A stretch of 64,000 nt of DNA, from positions 186,001 to 250,000 of the forward strand of contig CAJMKD010000001.1 in assembly GCA_905213905.1 (NCBI GenBank), written 5' to 3'. The notes under the pieces were generated by a model. The model did not search any database. It was not told where the DNA came from and worked only from the letters and a program-made list of their open reading frames with translations. This DNA is from an uncultured Sutterella sp. GTDB taxonomy: Bacteria; Pseudomonadota; Gammaproteobacteria; Burkholderiales; Burkholderiaceae_F. Positions 41,651-50,275 of this stretch are shown here, in pieces; the stretch's first letter is position 1; each line of letters begins with the position of its first letter. Position numbers and translations under genes: made by a program.

Positions 41651-43048
41651 TTAATAACGGTAGTTTTCCGACTTGTAGGGCCCTTCCTTCGGCACGCCGA
41701 TGTATGCGGCCTGCTCGTCAGTGAGCACGGAAAGTTGAGCATTGAGATTGGTAAGCTGCAGACGCGCTACCTTTTCGTCAAGAATCTTCGGCAGGATGTA
41801 AACCCCCACCGGGTAACGGTCGGTATGGCAGAAAAGTTCGATCTGTGCAAGCGTTTGATTCGCAAAAGAGGAGCTCATTACATAGGAGGGATGGCCCGTT
41901 GCGCAACCGAGGTTGACAAGACGGCCTTCGGCAAGAAGCGTAATGCGATTGCCTGAGGGCAGAATGATGTGGTCTACCTGAGGCTTGATGTTCTCCCAAC
42001 GGTACTTCCGCATCGACGCCACGTCGATTTCACTGTCGAAATGACCGATGTTGCAGACGATGGCTTCATTCTTCATGGCGATCATGTGATCGTGAGTAAT
42101 GACGCGAACGTTGCCTGTTGCGGTAACGAAGATGTCAGCCTTGTCTTTCGCGTAATCCATCGTTACAACGCGATAGCCTTCCATGGCCGCTTGAAGTGCG
42201 CAAATTGGGTCGATTTCGACAACCCAGACCTGTGCAGACAGTGCACGAAGGGCTTGTGCGCAGCCTTTACCCACATCGCCGTAGCCTACGACGACTGCAA
42301 CTTTGCCTGCCACCATAACATCGGTTGCTCTCTTGATGCCGTCAACAAGCGATTCTCGGCAGCCGTAGAGGTTGTCAAATTTCGATTTCGTCACTGAATC
42401 GTTGACGTTGATGGCTGGCACCTTTAGTTCGTTGCGCTGATGCATCTGATAGAGGCGATGCACGCCTGTCGTGGTTTCTTCCGTAATGCCCTTGATATGC
42501 GAGAGGCGAGAGGAATACCAATGCGGGTCAAGATCGAGATGCTTGCGAATTTCTGCAAAGAGCGCTTTTTCCTCATCGGATGTCGGCTGATCGAGAACAC
42601 TGCGGTCTTCTTCGGCGCGGGCCCCCAGATGCAGAAGCAGCGTTGCATCGCCGCCATCATCAAGAATCATGTTCGAGAAGCCGCCGTCAGGCCACTCGAA
42701 AATGCGGTGCGTATAGGCCCAGTATTCCTCAATCGTCTCGCCTTTCTTGGCAAAAACAGATACGCCGTCTTGAACAATGGCTGCAGCGGCGTGATCCTGC
42801 GTTGAAAAGATGTTGCAGCTCGCCCAGCGAACTTCTGCGCCGAGGGCCGTTAACGTCTCAATCAAAACGGCCGTTTGAATGGTCATATGAAGAGAACCAG
42901 AGATGCGTGCGCCCTTAAGCGGTTGAGTGGCAGCGTATTCTCTGCGAATAGCCATCAAGCCAGGCATCTCAACTTCTGCAATCTGAATTTCCTTTCGGCC
43001 CCAATCGGCGAGGCTCAGATCAGCAATAACGTAATCATTGGCGCTCAT
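41651..43048 (-). CDS. ahcY: Adenosylhomocysteinase
   Basis: Hydrolyses S-adenosylhomocysteine to adenosine and homocysteine, keeping methylation reactions running. The protein has 465 residues. Motifs are LSLADWGRKEIQIAEVEMPGL, GARISGSLHMTIQTAVLIETL, NDSVTKSKFDNLYGCRESLVDGI and the NAD-binding GYGDVGKGCAQ; the C-terminus ends KSENYRY, where Lys and Tyr complete the NAD site of the partner subunit. An SAH riboswitch ends 28 bp before the start codon, so expression should rise when its substrate accumulates. Confidence 0.96.
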   Translation of the reverse strand: MSANDYVIADLSLADWGRKEIQIAEVEMPGLMAIRREYAATQPLKGARISGSLHMTIQTAVLIETLTALGAEVRWASCNIFSTQDHAAAAIVQDGVSVFAKKGETIEEYWAYTHRIFEWPDGGFSNMILDDGGDATLLLHLGARAEEDRSVLDQPTSDEEKALFAEIRKHLDLDPHWYSSRLSHIKGITEETTTGVHRLYQMHQRNELKVPAINVNDSVTKSKFDNLYGCRESLVDGIKRATDVMVAGKVAVVVGYGDVGKGCAQALRALSAQVWVVEIDPICALQAAMEGYRVVTMDYAKDKADIFVTATGNVRVITHDHMIAMKNEAIVCNIGHFDSEIDVASMRKYRWENIKPQVDHIILPSGNRITLLAEGRLVNLGCATGHPSYVMSSSFANQTLAQIELFCHTDRYPVGVYILPKILDEKVARLQLTNLNAQLSVLTDEQAAYIGVPKEGPYKSENYRY

Positions 43049-43076
43049 TGTGCGTCCTCAGAAAGTAGTCAGGGGA

Positions 43077-43176
43077 TGAGCGCCGTTAGAGAAAGCCGAT
43101 TCCTGTCGAGCCTGGCGAAGCCTGAAGTTTTTCGAAGCAAAAAACTTCCTTGATTCGTCGCAGCGCTCCTCGACAG
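43077..43176 (-). ncRNA. SAH riboswitch (S-adenosylhomocysteine)
   Basis: In the mRNA sense, P1 is TGTCGAG (43175-43169) paired with CTCGACA (43110-43104). The conserved core GGAGCGCTGCGAC and CCAGGCTCG are present. The pseudoknot pairs GAGCGC near the 5' end with GCGCTC at the 3' end (43083-43078). An optional extra stem is formed by GAAGTTTTT and AAAAACTTC (43124-43148). These are the hallmarks of the SAH riboswitch class known upstream of ahcY in beta- and gammaproteobacteria. It should switch ahcY on when SAH binds. Confidence 0.93.
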
Positions 43177-43183
43177 ACGGAAT

Positions 43184-43215
43184 AAAAAAAGCGGCGGCTA
43201 TTATAGGCCGCCGCT
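43184..43215 (-). terminator. Terminator of trpS, upstream of the SAH riboswitch
   Basis: AGCGGCGGC and GCCGCCGCT form a 9-bp perfect stem and the minus strand continues with TTTTTTT. It closes the trpS transcript, so ahcY must start from its own promoter close to the riboswitch or by read-through. Confidence 0.8.
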
Positions 43216-43264
43216 AGGGGACTGTAGTAATCGATAGTTAGTGAGCGCTTACTTTTCGCAATTC

Positions 43265-44569
43265 TTATTCAACAGCAAGCATCTTGAGCGCGTTCTCTAT
43301 ATCGGATTCGACAACATCCTCAAGTTTTGTAACGGGGGCATCAGCAAGTGAGGCGATTCCTTCAGACTTGAGGCGACGGATCCAAAGGCCGGCTTCCCGT
43401 CCCGATTCAAAACCTTTTGAGACAAGCAATTCTCTGCCAGCGGCAACAAGCTTGAAGTAAAAGAGTCCGTCCTTTTCGCGATATTGCTTAATCATGACAT
43501 CCGCTTGCGCCTTCTTCTGCTTTTTTTTCGTACTTGCGGCAGATACTGGCTCCGTGAAGCTCCTGAGGCCGACGGCATGCATAAGGTCGCTCAGGAATGG
43601 CGTGGCGATGGCGCGAGCTTTTTGAGCGCCAGCCTGCAAAATATCTTCAAGTTGTGCTGGGTGGGCCATTAGGGTTTCGTAACGAACACGCATCGGGCCG
43701 ATTTCTGCATCAATCTTTTCAGCAAGACGCTTTTTGGCTTCACCCCAGCCTAGTCCGTCAATCAACTCCTGACGGAATCTCTGCGTTTCTTCTGGCGTAG
43801 AGAAAGCTTGATACAGCACGGCAAGTGAAGAACTGTCAGGATCCTTAGGTTCGCCAGGGAGCCGACTGTCGGTAACAATGCGAGAAATTGCCTCATCAAG
43901 CGCCTTTCGTCCGCCTTCAAAAAGAGGAATGACATTGTTGTATGACTTGCTCATCTTGCGGCCGTCCAGGCCGGGAAGAACCTCAACGGCGCTGCCGCCA
44001 GTTGCCTGCGGCATGACGAAGAACGGCTTGTCTGCAGGCGCATACAAATTGTTGAAGCGCTGCGCAGCATCTCGAGCCATTTCAAGGTGCTGAAGCTGGT
44101 CGTGTCCGACAGGTACTTCATTAGCGTTGAACATCAGAATATCTGCGGCCATCAGCACCGGATAGCAGAAAAGTCCCATTGAAACATCTGCGTCGGGGTC
44201 GCGTCCGGCTGCTGTTGCCTGGTCAACTTTGGCCTTATAGGCATGAGCACGATTCAGAAGCCCCTTAGCCATGACGCATGAAAGAAGCCAGTTGAGTGTG
44301 GGGATTTCTGGAATATCGCTCTGACGATAGAAAACGACGCGTTCAGGGTCTAAGCCGCAGGCGAGCCATGTTGCCGCAATCTGCATACGGCTGCGCTCAA
44401 TGCGGACTGGATCCTGACATTTAATGAGCGCATGCAGGTCGGCGAGAAAGAAGAAGCTTTCGACATCTGGATTCTTGCTGTCGCGGATAGCCGGCCGGAT
44501 GGCGCCGACGTAATTGCCGATGTGAAGTGTGCCGGTCGTATTGATGCCGGTGAGCACGCGTTTTTTCAT
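43265..44569 (-). CDS. trpS: Tryptophan--tRNA ligase with C-terminal YegP-like domain
   Basis: Class I aminoacyl-tRNA synthetase. The ATG at 44569 (MKKRVLTGINTTGTLHIGNY) gives 434 residues; the long upstream frame has no family content. The HIGH signature is TLHIGNY and the KMSKS signature is GRKMSKS. The core ends near residue 345. An Ala/Lys-rich linker (TKKKQKKAQA) and a domain resembling YegP/DUF1508 follow (IKQYREKDGLFYFKLVAAGRELL, then FESGREAGLWIRRLK). I recall the same extension in other betaproteobacterial TrpS proteins. Confidence 0.93.
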   Translation of the reverse strand: MKKRVLTGINTTGTLHIGNYVGAIRPAIRDSKNPDVESFFFLADLHALIKCQDPVRIERSRMQIAATWLACGLDPERVVFYRQSDIPEIPTLNWLLSCVMAKGLLNRAHAYKAKVDQATAAGRDPDADVSMGLFCYPVLMAADILMFNANEVPVGHDQLQHLEMARDAAQRFNNLYAPADKPFFVMPQATGGSAVEVLPGLDGRKMSKSYNNVIPLFEGGRKALDEAISRIVTDSRLPGEPKDPDSSSLAVLYQAFSTPEETQRFRQELIDGLGWGEAKKRLAEKIDAEIGPMRVRYETLMAHPAQLEDILQAGAQKARAIATPFLSDLMHAVGLRSFTEPVSAASTKKKQKKAQADVMIKQYREKDGLFYFKLVAAGRELLVSKGFESGREAGLWIRRLKSEGIASLADAPVTKLEDVVESDIENALKMLAVE

Positions 44570-44700
44570 AATGAATGCGTCGAAACGAATTGCTTGAGTA
44601 ACCGAAAGTTGGTTCTGGAACAAAGTTGAGATATTACAACGGTCGCTTGGATTTGGTTTTTTGCAACGAATCTGTTCGGGTTTGGCGCTAAGCATTGAAT

Positions 44701-44744
44701 GAGAAGGCCGGTGCGGCACATTCAAGCACCGCACCGGCCTTCTC
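44701..44744 (-). terminator. Terminator of metK
   Basis: GAGAAGGCCGGTGCGG and CCGCACCGGCCTTCTC form a 16-bp perfect stem with a 12-nt loop, 68 bp past the metK stop. The T run after it is short. It may act partly by stem strength alone or reduce read-through towards trpS. Confidence 0.75.
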
Positions 44745-44812
44745 TTCCTAGTTTCTAAGCTGACTGTTTAAAACAAAACTGGAACGCAGTCAAACTGAGA
44801 AAGGAAACATCC

Positions 44813-45991
44813 TTAAAGTCCCGCTTGGGCGCGCAAAGTGGCAGCCTTATCGGTCTTTTCCCAAGTGAACTCCGGTTCTTCGCGGCCGAAATGACCGTAA
44901 GCAGCCGTCTTCGAATAGATCGGACGGCGAAGATCGAGCATTTTGATGATGCCGCGAGGACGCAGATCAAAGTTTGCGCGAACAAGTTCAGCGAGCTTGG
45001 CATCGCTCACTACACCTGTGCCGCGGGTAAAGACAGTGATGTTCATCGGCTCAGCAACGCCGATGGCATAGGAGACCTGGACGAGACAGTATGTGGCAAG
45101 GCCTGCAGCGACGATGTTTTTGGCGACATAGCGGCAAGCATAGGCAGCCGAACGATCGACTTTGGTCGGATCTTTGCCGGAGAAGGCGCCGCCGCCGTGC
45201 GGACAATAGCCGCCGTAAGTATCGACAATGATCTTACGACCCGTGAGACCGCAGTCGCCCTGCGGGCCGCCCACAACGAATCGGCCGGTTGGATTGATGA
45301 GGAACTTCGTGTCCTTCAGCCATTCGGCAGGCATGACTGGGCGGATGATTTCTTCAATGATGGCTTCATTGAACTCGGGTTTCATCTTGCTGCCGAGCGA
45401 CATTTCGGGCGCATGCTGTGAAGAAATGACGATCGTATCGGCTGCAACGGGAACCCCGTCGCGATAGCGCAGCGTCACCTGGCTTTTGGCGTCAGGACGC
45501 AGGAAAGGCAGTGTCCCATTTTTGCGGACGAGCGATTGACGCTGCATGAGCTGATGCGCATAGTAGATCGGCGCAGGCATGAGTGTCGGCGTTTCCGTGC
45601 AGGCGAAACCAAACATGAGGCCCTGGTCGCCAGCACCCAGATTAAGTTCATCGTCGCAAGCTTTGTCGACACCCTGCTTGATGTCTTGAGACTGCTTGTC
45701 ATAGCCGACAAGAACCGCGCAACCTTTATGGTCGATGCCATATTCGGTGTTGTCGTAGCCAATGCGCTTCAAAACACCGCGAGCAAGATCAATGTAATCA
45801 ACGTTGGCGTTGGTGGTGATTTCACCTGCGAGAACGACCAATCCGGTCGTGCAGAGAGTTTCAGCGGCAACTCGGCTGAGAGAGTCCTGTTCGATACAGG
45901 CATCAAGAACTGCATCGGAGATCTGATCGGCCACCTTGTCCGGATGACCTTCGCTGACAGATTCCGAAGTAAAAAGATATTCGCTGGCCAT
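44813..45991 (-). CDS. metK: S-adenosylmethionine synthetase
   Basis: Makes S-adenosylmethionine from ATP and methionine. The start at 45991 (MASEYLFTSESVSEGHPDKV) gives 392 residues. Signatures are GEITTNANVDY, GAGDQGLMFGFA, RFVVGGPQGDCGLTGRKIIVDTYGG and GGGAFSGKDPTKVDRSAAY. A GGAG ribosome site lies about 11 nt upstream. It is divergent from the lipid A acyltransferase genes, a common betaproteobacterial arrangement. With ahcY and several SAM-dependent methyltransferases in the window it forms the methyl cycle core. Confidence 0.96.
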   Translation of the reverse strand: MASEYLFTSESVSEGHPDKVADQISDAVLDACIEQDSLSRVAAETLCTTGLVVLAGEITTNANVDYIDLARGVLKRIGYDNTEYGIDHKGCAVLVGYDKQSQDIKQGVDKACDDELNLGAGDQGLMFGFACTETPTLMPAPIYYAHQLMQRQSLVRKNGTLPFLRPDAKSQVTLRYRDGVPVAADTIVISSQHAPEMSLGSKMKPEFNEAIIEEIIRPVMPAEWLKDTKFLINPTGRFVVGGPQGDCGLTGRKIIVDTYGGYCPHGGGAFSGKDPTKVDRSAAYACRYVAKNIVAAGLATYCLVQVSYAIGVAEPMNITVFTRGTGVVSDAKLAELVRANFDLRPRGIIKMLDLRRPIYSKTAAYGHFGREEPEFTWEKTDKAATLRAQAGL

Positions 45992-46293
45992 TTCGCCAAT
46001 GCTCCAAGTAAGGAATGAAAGGCAGCGCCTAACGCAGTGGCTCAAAGGGTTCCGTGCGACAGACGCTTTAGCGGTATTTCGGTTCGCCCCGCAAGTTGTC
46101 TTCTTAACTCGGCGATCCGCGAATCATACTGCGACGAACGCTGACTTTCTACTCCCCAGCAGTGCGTTTTTTGTTCGCTTCAACGGAATTTGCTGTAATC
46201 GAAGGTTTAAAAATACAAAGAAATCAAGTAATAACTGAGTTAAAGAACTTCTTTAAAATGATACTTTTGAATTGAAAATCTTCGGGCATACAC
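45992..46293. other. metK / acyltransferase divergent intergenic region
   Basis: A 302-bp region without a gene, AT-rich towards the acyltransferase side. On the minus strand TATGAT (46123-46128) is a plausible metK -10 element, but no good -35 sits at the right distance. The metK leader after it could form a stem from TCGCCGAGTT with AACTTGCGGGGCGA. I do not recognise a known SAM riboswitch class there. Confidence 0.4.
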
Positions 46294-47178
46294 ATGCATT
46301 TGTTGATGCAGTTGCTGTCGAAGCTTCCGCTTCGTGTTCTGCAGCTTCTTGGTGCGGTGATCGGCGAGTGTGCATTTTGGCTCGCTCCGACCTATCGACG
46401 TCGAACGCGTGCGAATCTGCGGGCGGCTGGATACGATGACAAGCATCTTTTCGCGAGCGTCGGTCGCAACGCTGGGCGCCAGGCGATGGAGAGCATTTGG
46501 GTTTGGTACCGCCCCGTAGAGGAGGTGCTTCGGAAAGTGCGCGTAACACCGCATGCCGCAGAACTTATCGGCACAGCGATGCGAAGCAATCGTCCTATTG
46601 TTTTCATGACGCCGCACGTAGGTTGTTTTGAAGTGCTGCCGGTTTGGCTTGCCGGAACATTTTTCAAGGAAACGGGCCGCAACATCACGATTCTTTATAA
46701 GCCGCCGAAAAAAACGGTTTTACGCAGACTCGTTGGTGAGGCGCGGCAGGCTCCAGGTATTGAAGCGGTGCCGACCAACTTAAACGGTGTTAAGCGGGTC
46801 ATTCGAAATTTACGAGCAGGCCATACATTCGGAGCTCTTCCGGACCAGGTTCCTTCGCGGCATGGGGACGGTGTCTGGGCAACTTTTTTCGGTAGGGCTG
46901 CGTATACGATTACGTTGCCTGTCAAGGTGGCTGCGCAGTTTGAAGCTGTTCGAATTTTTGCATGGGGTACCCGACAGTCGCATGGTTGGACGATTGATGC
47001 CGAGGAATGGCGCGAGCCGCTCTCCGGGGATGGACGCCAGGATGCCGAGGCGATGAATCGTCATATCGAGGGCATCATTCGCCGGATGCCTTCGCAATAT
47101 GCGTGGAGCTACAACAGGTACAAGTGCCCAAAGGGCATCAAGCGGCCGGCAGAATCAGCTTCCGCACAGGACAAGTGA
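46294..47178 (+). CDS. Lipid A biosynthesis acyltransferase (LpxL/LpxM family), first copy
   Basis: Inner-membrane-associated acyltransferase that adds a secondary acyl chain to lipid A. The protein has 294 residues. An N-terminal hydrophobic stretch (about 10-30) is followed by YRRRTRANLRAAGY. The catalytic H-x4-D/E motif appears as TPHVGCFE (Glu version), with ILYKPPKKTVLRRL, then GALPDQVPSRHGDGVWATFFGR. Acyl chain length and position specificity cannot be told. It is followed after 4 bp by a second family member, as expected for the two late acylations. Confidence 0.9.
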   Translation: MHLLMQLLSKLPLRVLQLLGAVIGECAFWLAPTYRRRTRANLRAAGYDDKHLFASVGRNAGRQAMESIWVWYRPVEEVLRKVRVTPHAAELIGTAMRSNRPIVFMTPHVGCFEVLPVWLAGTFFKETGRNITILYKPPKKTVLRRLVGEARQAPGIEAVPTNLNGVKRVIRNLRAGHTFGALPDQVPSRHGDGVWATFFGRAAYTITLPVKVAAQFEAVRIFAWGTRQSHGWTIDAEEWREPLSGDGRQDAEAMNRHIEGIIRRMPSQYAWSYNRYKCPKGIKRPAESASAQDK

Positions 47179-47182
47179 GACA

Positions 47183-48061
47183 ATGAATAACTTTTTCGCT
47201 CGCATGTGGGTGGCGCTCGTCAAGCGTCTTCACGGCGTTTCCATGCCAATGCGCTGGCGACTCGCTCGTATTGCCGCTGCTATTCTCTGGTTCGCTGTTC
47301 CTAAGCGCAGACACGTTATTTTGACGAATCTGCGTCTTTGCTTTCCAGAGCTTACCGAGGATGAGCGTATCGCACTTGCTAAACGGGTTTATGTTCGTCT
47401 TGGTCGAGCGGCTATTGACCATGGGACGCTGTGGATGGGGTCGGCCGAGGAGATTCAGTCTTTCGTTCGCTTTAAAGGTCTCGAGCATCTTCTAGATCCT
47501 CAGAATCGCCCGACCATTTGCGTTTCGCCGCATTTTGCCGGACTCGATGCGGCAGGCATCGCGCTCAACACTTATGTGCGCGGCGTGTCGTTGTACCAAA
47601 AGCAAAGCAATCCCGTCTGGGATGAAGCCTTGCTCAAGGGGCGATTGCGCTTTTCTAATCCTGTGCTTATCCCAAAAAGCAATGGCAGTGATTTGCGGCC
47701 TGTCATTCGTGCGATGCGGAAAGGGCTGCCGTTTTATTACCTGCCAGATATGGATCACGGCCGCCGCAATTCCGTTTTCGTTCCGTTTTTCGGCATTGAA
47801 GCGGCAACCATACCGATGGTTTCACGGCTGTCGAAAGTGATGAAGGCCAAGGTTCTCTGGTGTTTTGCCACGATGACCGAAGATGGGTATGAAGTGGAGA
47901 TCAGCGCGCCGTTGCAAAATTTTCCGACGGACGATCCGGTTGCCGATACGGCGCGCCTCAACAGAGAGCTAGAGACACATATCCGACTTCATCCCGATCA
48001 ATATCTTTGGGTGCATAGACGCTTTAAGACACGCCCTGAAGGCGAATCTTCCGTGTATTGA
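47183..48061 (+). CDS. Lipid A biosynthesis acyltransferase, second copy
   Basis: Paralogue of the preceding gene, 292 residues from the ATG at 47183; the frame upstream of that ATG overlaps the first copy. The catalytic motif is SPHFAGLD (H-x4-D form). It is followed by GVSLYQKQSNPVWDE, then LPFYYLPDMDHGRRNSVFVPFFG. The Asp variant versus Glu in the first copy and low identity between the two suggest different acyl sites. The operon continues to dapF. Confidence 0.9.
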   Translation: MNNFFARMWVALVKRLHGVSMPMRWRLARIAAAILWFAVPKRRHVILTNLRLCFPELTEDERIALAKRVYVRLGRAAIDHGTLWMGSAEEIQSFVRFKGLEHLLDPQNRPTICVSPHFAGLDAAGIALNTYVRGVSLYQKQSNPVWDEALLKGRLRFSNPVLIPKSNGSDLRPVIRAMRKGLPFYYLPDMDHGRRNSVFVPFFGIEAATIPMVSRLSKVMKAKVLWCFATMTEDGYEVEISAPLQNFPTDDPVADTARLNRELETHIRLHPDQYLWVHRRFKTRPEGESSVY

Positions 48062-48084
48062 TCTCCGAGTTTCGGTGAGTCGAA

Positions 48085-48960
48085 ATGAAACAACTGCCTT
48101 TCAGCAAAATGCAGGGTGCAGGCAACGACTTCGTCGTGCTTGATGCCATGAAGGAAATGCCGCCGGTTGATGCGGCTTTTATTCGGAGATTAGCCGACAG
48201 AAAATTTGGCGTCGGTTGTGATCAAGTGCTACTGCTTTCGCCAGTAAATAACGATGCAGAAGCGGACTTTCGCTATCGAATCTTCAACAATACAGGGGAA
48301 GAAATCGAACAGTGTGGCAACGGCGCGCGATGCATTGCGCGTTTTGCTGTTCTCAAAGGGTATGCTCACGGTCCGGTCATTCGGCTTCGCGTGAAGAATG
48401 GCATTATCAGCGTTACTGCAGAAGCCGATGGCGAGCGCATGACAGTTGATATGGGGGCTGCGAAGCTCGATTATGCCGACATTCCTTTTGATCCAACTGG
48501 TTTTGCACGACGTCGTTCGGGCGGCATTATGCAGTATGGGTTATGGCAGGAAGAAAAAGGTGACTTCCTGTGGTTCAGCGTTGTTAATCTCGGGAATCCT
48601 CATGCAGTGATCTTTATCGACGGCAACGTTGCGGACGTCAATCTCCAGGACCTCGGACCGCGTGTGCAGAACTGCGGCCACTTCCCCGAGGGTGTCAATG
48701 TGAGTTTCGTCGAGCCGCTGAGCCAATCGCAAGCTCGCATCCGCGTCTATGAGCGAGGATCAGGCGAGACGCTTGCTTGCGGAACAGGTACCTGTGCAGC
48801 GTTCATTGCCGGGCGTCTTCAGGGGCGCTTTGGTCCAGAGACGATGTTTCATGCCCGCGGCGGAGACCTTTTCTGTCGGAGTCGTACTTCACTTGAGAGT
48901 GTCATGCTGACGGGGAACGCTTCCGTAGTTTTTGAAGGTTTTTTCCCTATTTATGATTGA
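48085..48960 (+). CDS. dapF: Diaminopimelate epimerase
   Basis: Interconverts LL- and meso-diaminopimelate for lysine and peptidoglycan synthesis. The protein has 291 residues. The two catalytic cysteines are in EQCGNGARCIARF and GETLACGTGTCAAF. The N-terminal FSKMQGAGNDFVVLD is typical. The gene lies 23 bp after the second acyltransferase and is probably in the same transcript, linking two cell-envelope pathways. Confidence 0.95.
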   Translation: MKQLPFSKMQGAGNDFVVLDAMKEMPPVDAAFIRRLADRKFGVGCDQVLLLSPVNNDAEADFRYRIFNNTGEEIEQCGNGARCIARFAVLKGYAHGPVIRLRVKNGIISVTAEADGERMTVDMGAAKLDYADIPFDPTGFARRRSGGIMQYGLWQEEKGDFLWFSVVNLGNPHAVIFIDGNVADVNLQDLGPRVQNCGHFPEGVNVSFVEPLSQSQARIRVYERGSGETLACGTGTCAAFIAGRLQGRFGPETMFHARGGDLFCRSRTSLESVMLTGNASVVFEGFFPIYD

Positions 48961-49010
48961 GACGGTGCTTGCGGTAATAGGCCGTCCGAACGATTTTTTA
49001 AAAGAAGAAA

Positions 49011-50219
49011 ATGAACAGTCTAATTCTTAAGAAAGACAAGGAAAAATCGCTACAACGGCGCCATCCTTGGGTCTACGACACTGCCGTCAAACGAGTTGAA
49101 GGCTCCCCCGTTTCTGGCGAAACCGTTGCGATTCGTGCAGCAGATGGGCGCTTTCTTGCATGGGCGGCTTATTCTCCGGCTTCGACGTTGCGTGCCCGTT
49201 GCTGGTCGTTTCGTGAGGACGAAGCGATTGATGAAATTTGGTTCGAAGAGAAAATCCGTAATGCAGTTTCCGCACGTGAAGCGCTTCGTAAACGGACTTC
49301 AGCTGTTCGGCTTATCTTCGGTGAAGCCGATCAGCTTCCCGGACTGATTGTCGATCAATACGGCGATTTCCTCGTGACGCAGTTTCAGTCGGCTGGCGTT
49401 GAAGCGCATCGTGATCTAATCGCTGACCTGCTCATAAAAACAACAGGAGCGCGGGGGATATTTGATCGCTCGGATGCAGCGACTCGCCGCCGCGAAGGGC
49501 TTGAGTTGCGCACCGGCTTGCTTCGCGGAGAAGAGCCTCCCGCAGAAATTGAAGTGGTTGAGGACGGAGTGCGCTACGGCGTTGATGTTCGGGTCGGACA
49601 CAAAACGGGTTTTTACATCGATCAAAGAGAAAGCCGTCTAACTGCTCAACTTGCTGCAGAAGCGTTTCGTCGCAAGCACGGTCGAGGCATGCGCGCATTG
49701 AATTGCTTCTGCTATACAGGCGGATTTTCTCTTGCCCTGCTCAAGGGGGGCGCCGATGAGGTTGTTTCCGTCGATTCTTCACAAGAAGCGCTCAAAATGG
49801 CAGAGCGTAATGCGCAACGCAACGGCTTTGCGCCGGAGCGAGCTAAGTGGGTTTGCGACGATGTATTCGATGCGTTGCGCCGTTATCGAGATGCTGGTGA
49901 AAAATTCGACCTTGTGATTCTGGATCCACCGAAGTTTGCATCAAGTCACTATCATGTCGATCGCGCTGCGAGAGCCTATAAGGATATCAATCTCAATGGC
50001 CTGCGCTTGCTAGCGCCAGGCGCAGAGCTGTTCACCTTTTCTTGTTCAGGTGCTATCGACGTTGAACTATTCCAAAAGATCGTTGCCGGGGCTGTTATTG
50101 ATGCCCGCGTCAACGCTTGGGCTGTCGGTCGCTTTGGCGGTGGAGAGGATCATCCGTTGCTGATGACTTATCCGGAAGGTGAGTATCTCAAAGGCCTTCG
50201 CCTTTGCGTTCGTCCCTGA
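49011..50219 (+). CDS. rlmI: 23S rRNA (cytosine(1962)-C(5))-methyltransferase RlmI
   Basis: SAM-dependent RNA methyltransferase, 402 residues. An N-terminal PUA domain (about 1-75: SLQRRHPWVYDTAVKRVEG, GRFLAWAAYSPASTLRARCW) is followed by an EEHEE-like middle region and a Rossmann domain (ALNCFCYTGGFSLALLKGGAD). The catalytic segment LVILDPPKFASS and the final FSCSGAIDVELF carry the candidate catalytic Cys. An AAAGAAGAAA stretch precedes the ATG. Confidence 0.9.
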   Translation: MNSLILKKDKEKSLQRRHPWVYDTAVKRVEGSPVSGETVAIRAADGRFLAWAAYSPASTLRARCWSFREDEAIDEIWFEEKIRNAVSAREALRKRTSAVRLIFGEADQLPGLIVDQYGDFLVTQFQSAGVEAHRDLIADLLIKTTGARGIFDRSDAATRRREGLELRTGLLRGEEPPAEIEVVEDGVRYGVDVRVGHKTGFYIDQRESRLTAQLAAEAFRRKHGRGMRALNCFCYTGGFSLALLKGGADEVVSVDSSQEALKMAERNAQRNGFAPERAKWVCDDVFDALRRYRDAGEKFDLVILDPPKFASSHYHVDRAARAYKDINLNGLRLLAPGAELFTFSCSGAIDVELFQKIVAGAVIDARVNAWAVGRFGGGEDHPLLMTYPEGEYLKGLRLCVRP

Positions 50220-50275
50220 GTTTTCAAAGATCAAAGACGCGCGAAGTTTTTTTGGGTTATGCAGAGGTTTTCATC

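Noticed and set aside
45992..46020. TTGGAGCA near the metK start, resembling the 3' end of the SAM/SAH riboswitch
   Set aside because: The upstream partner for the pseudoknot and the paired stem of that class are not present. The match is explained by a ribosome binding site.
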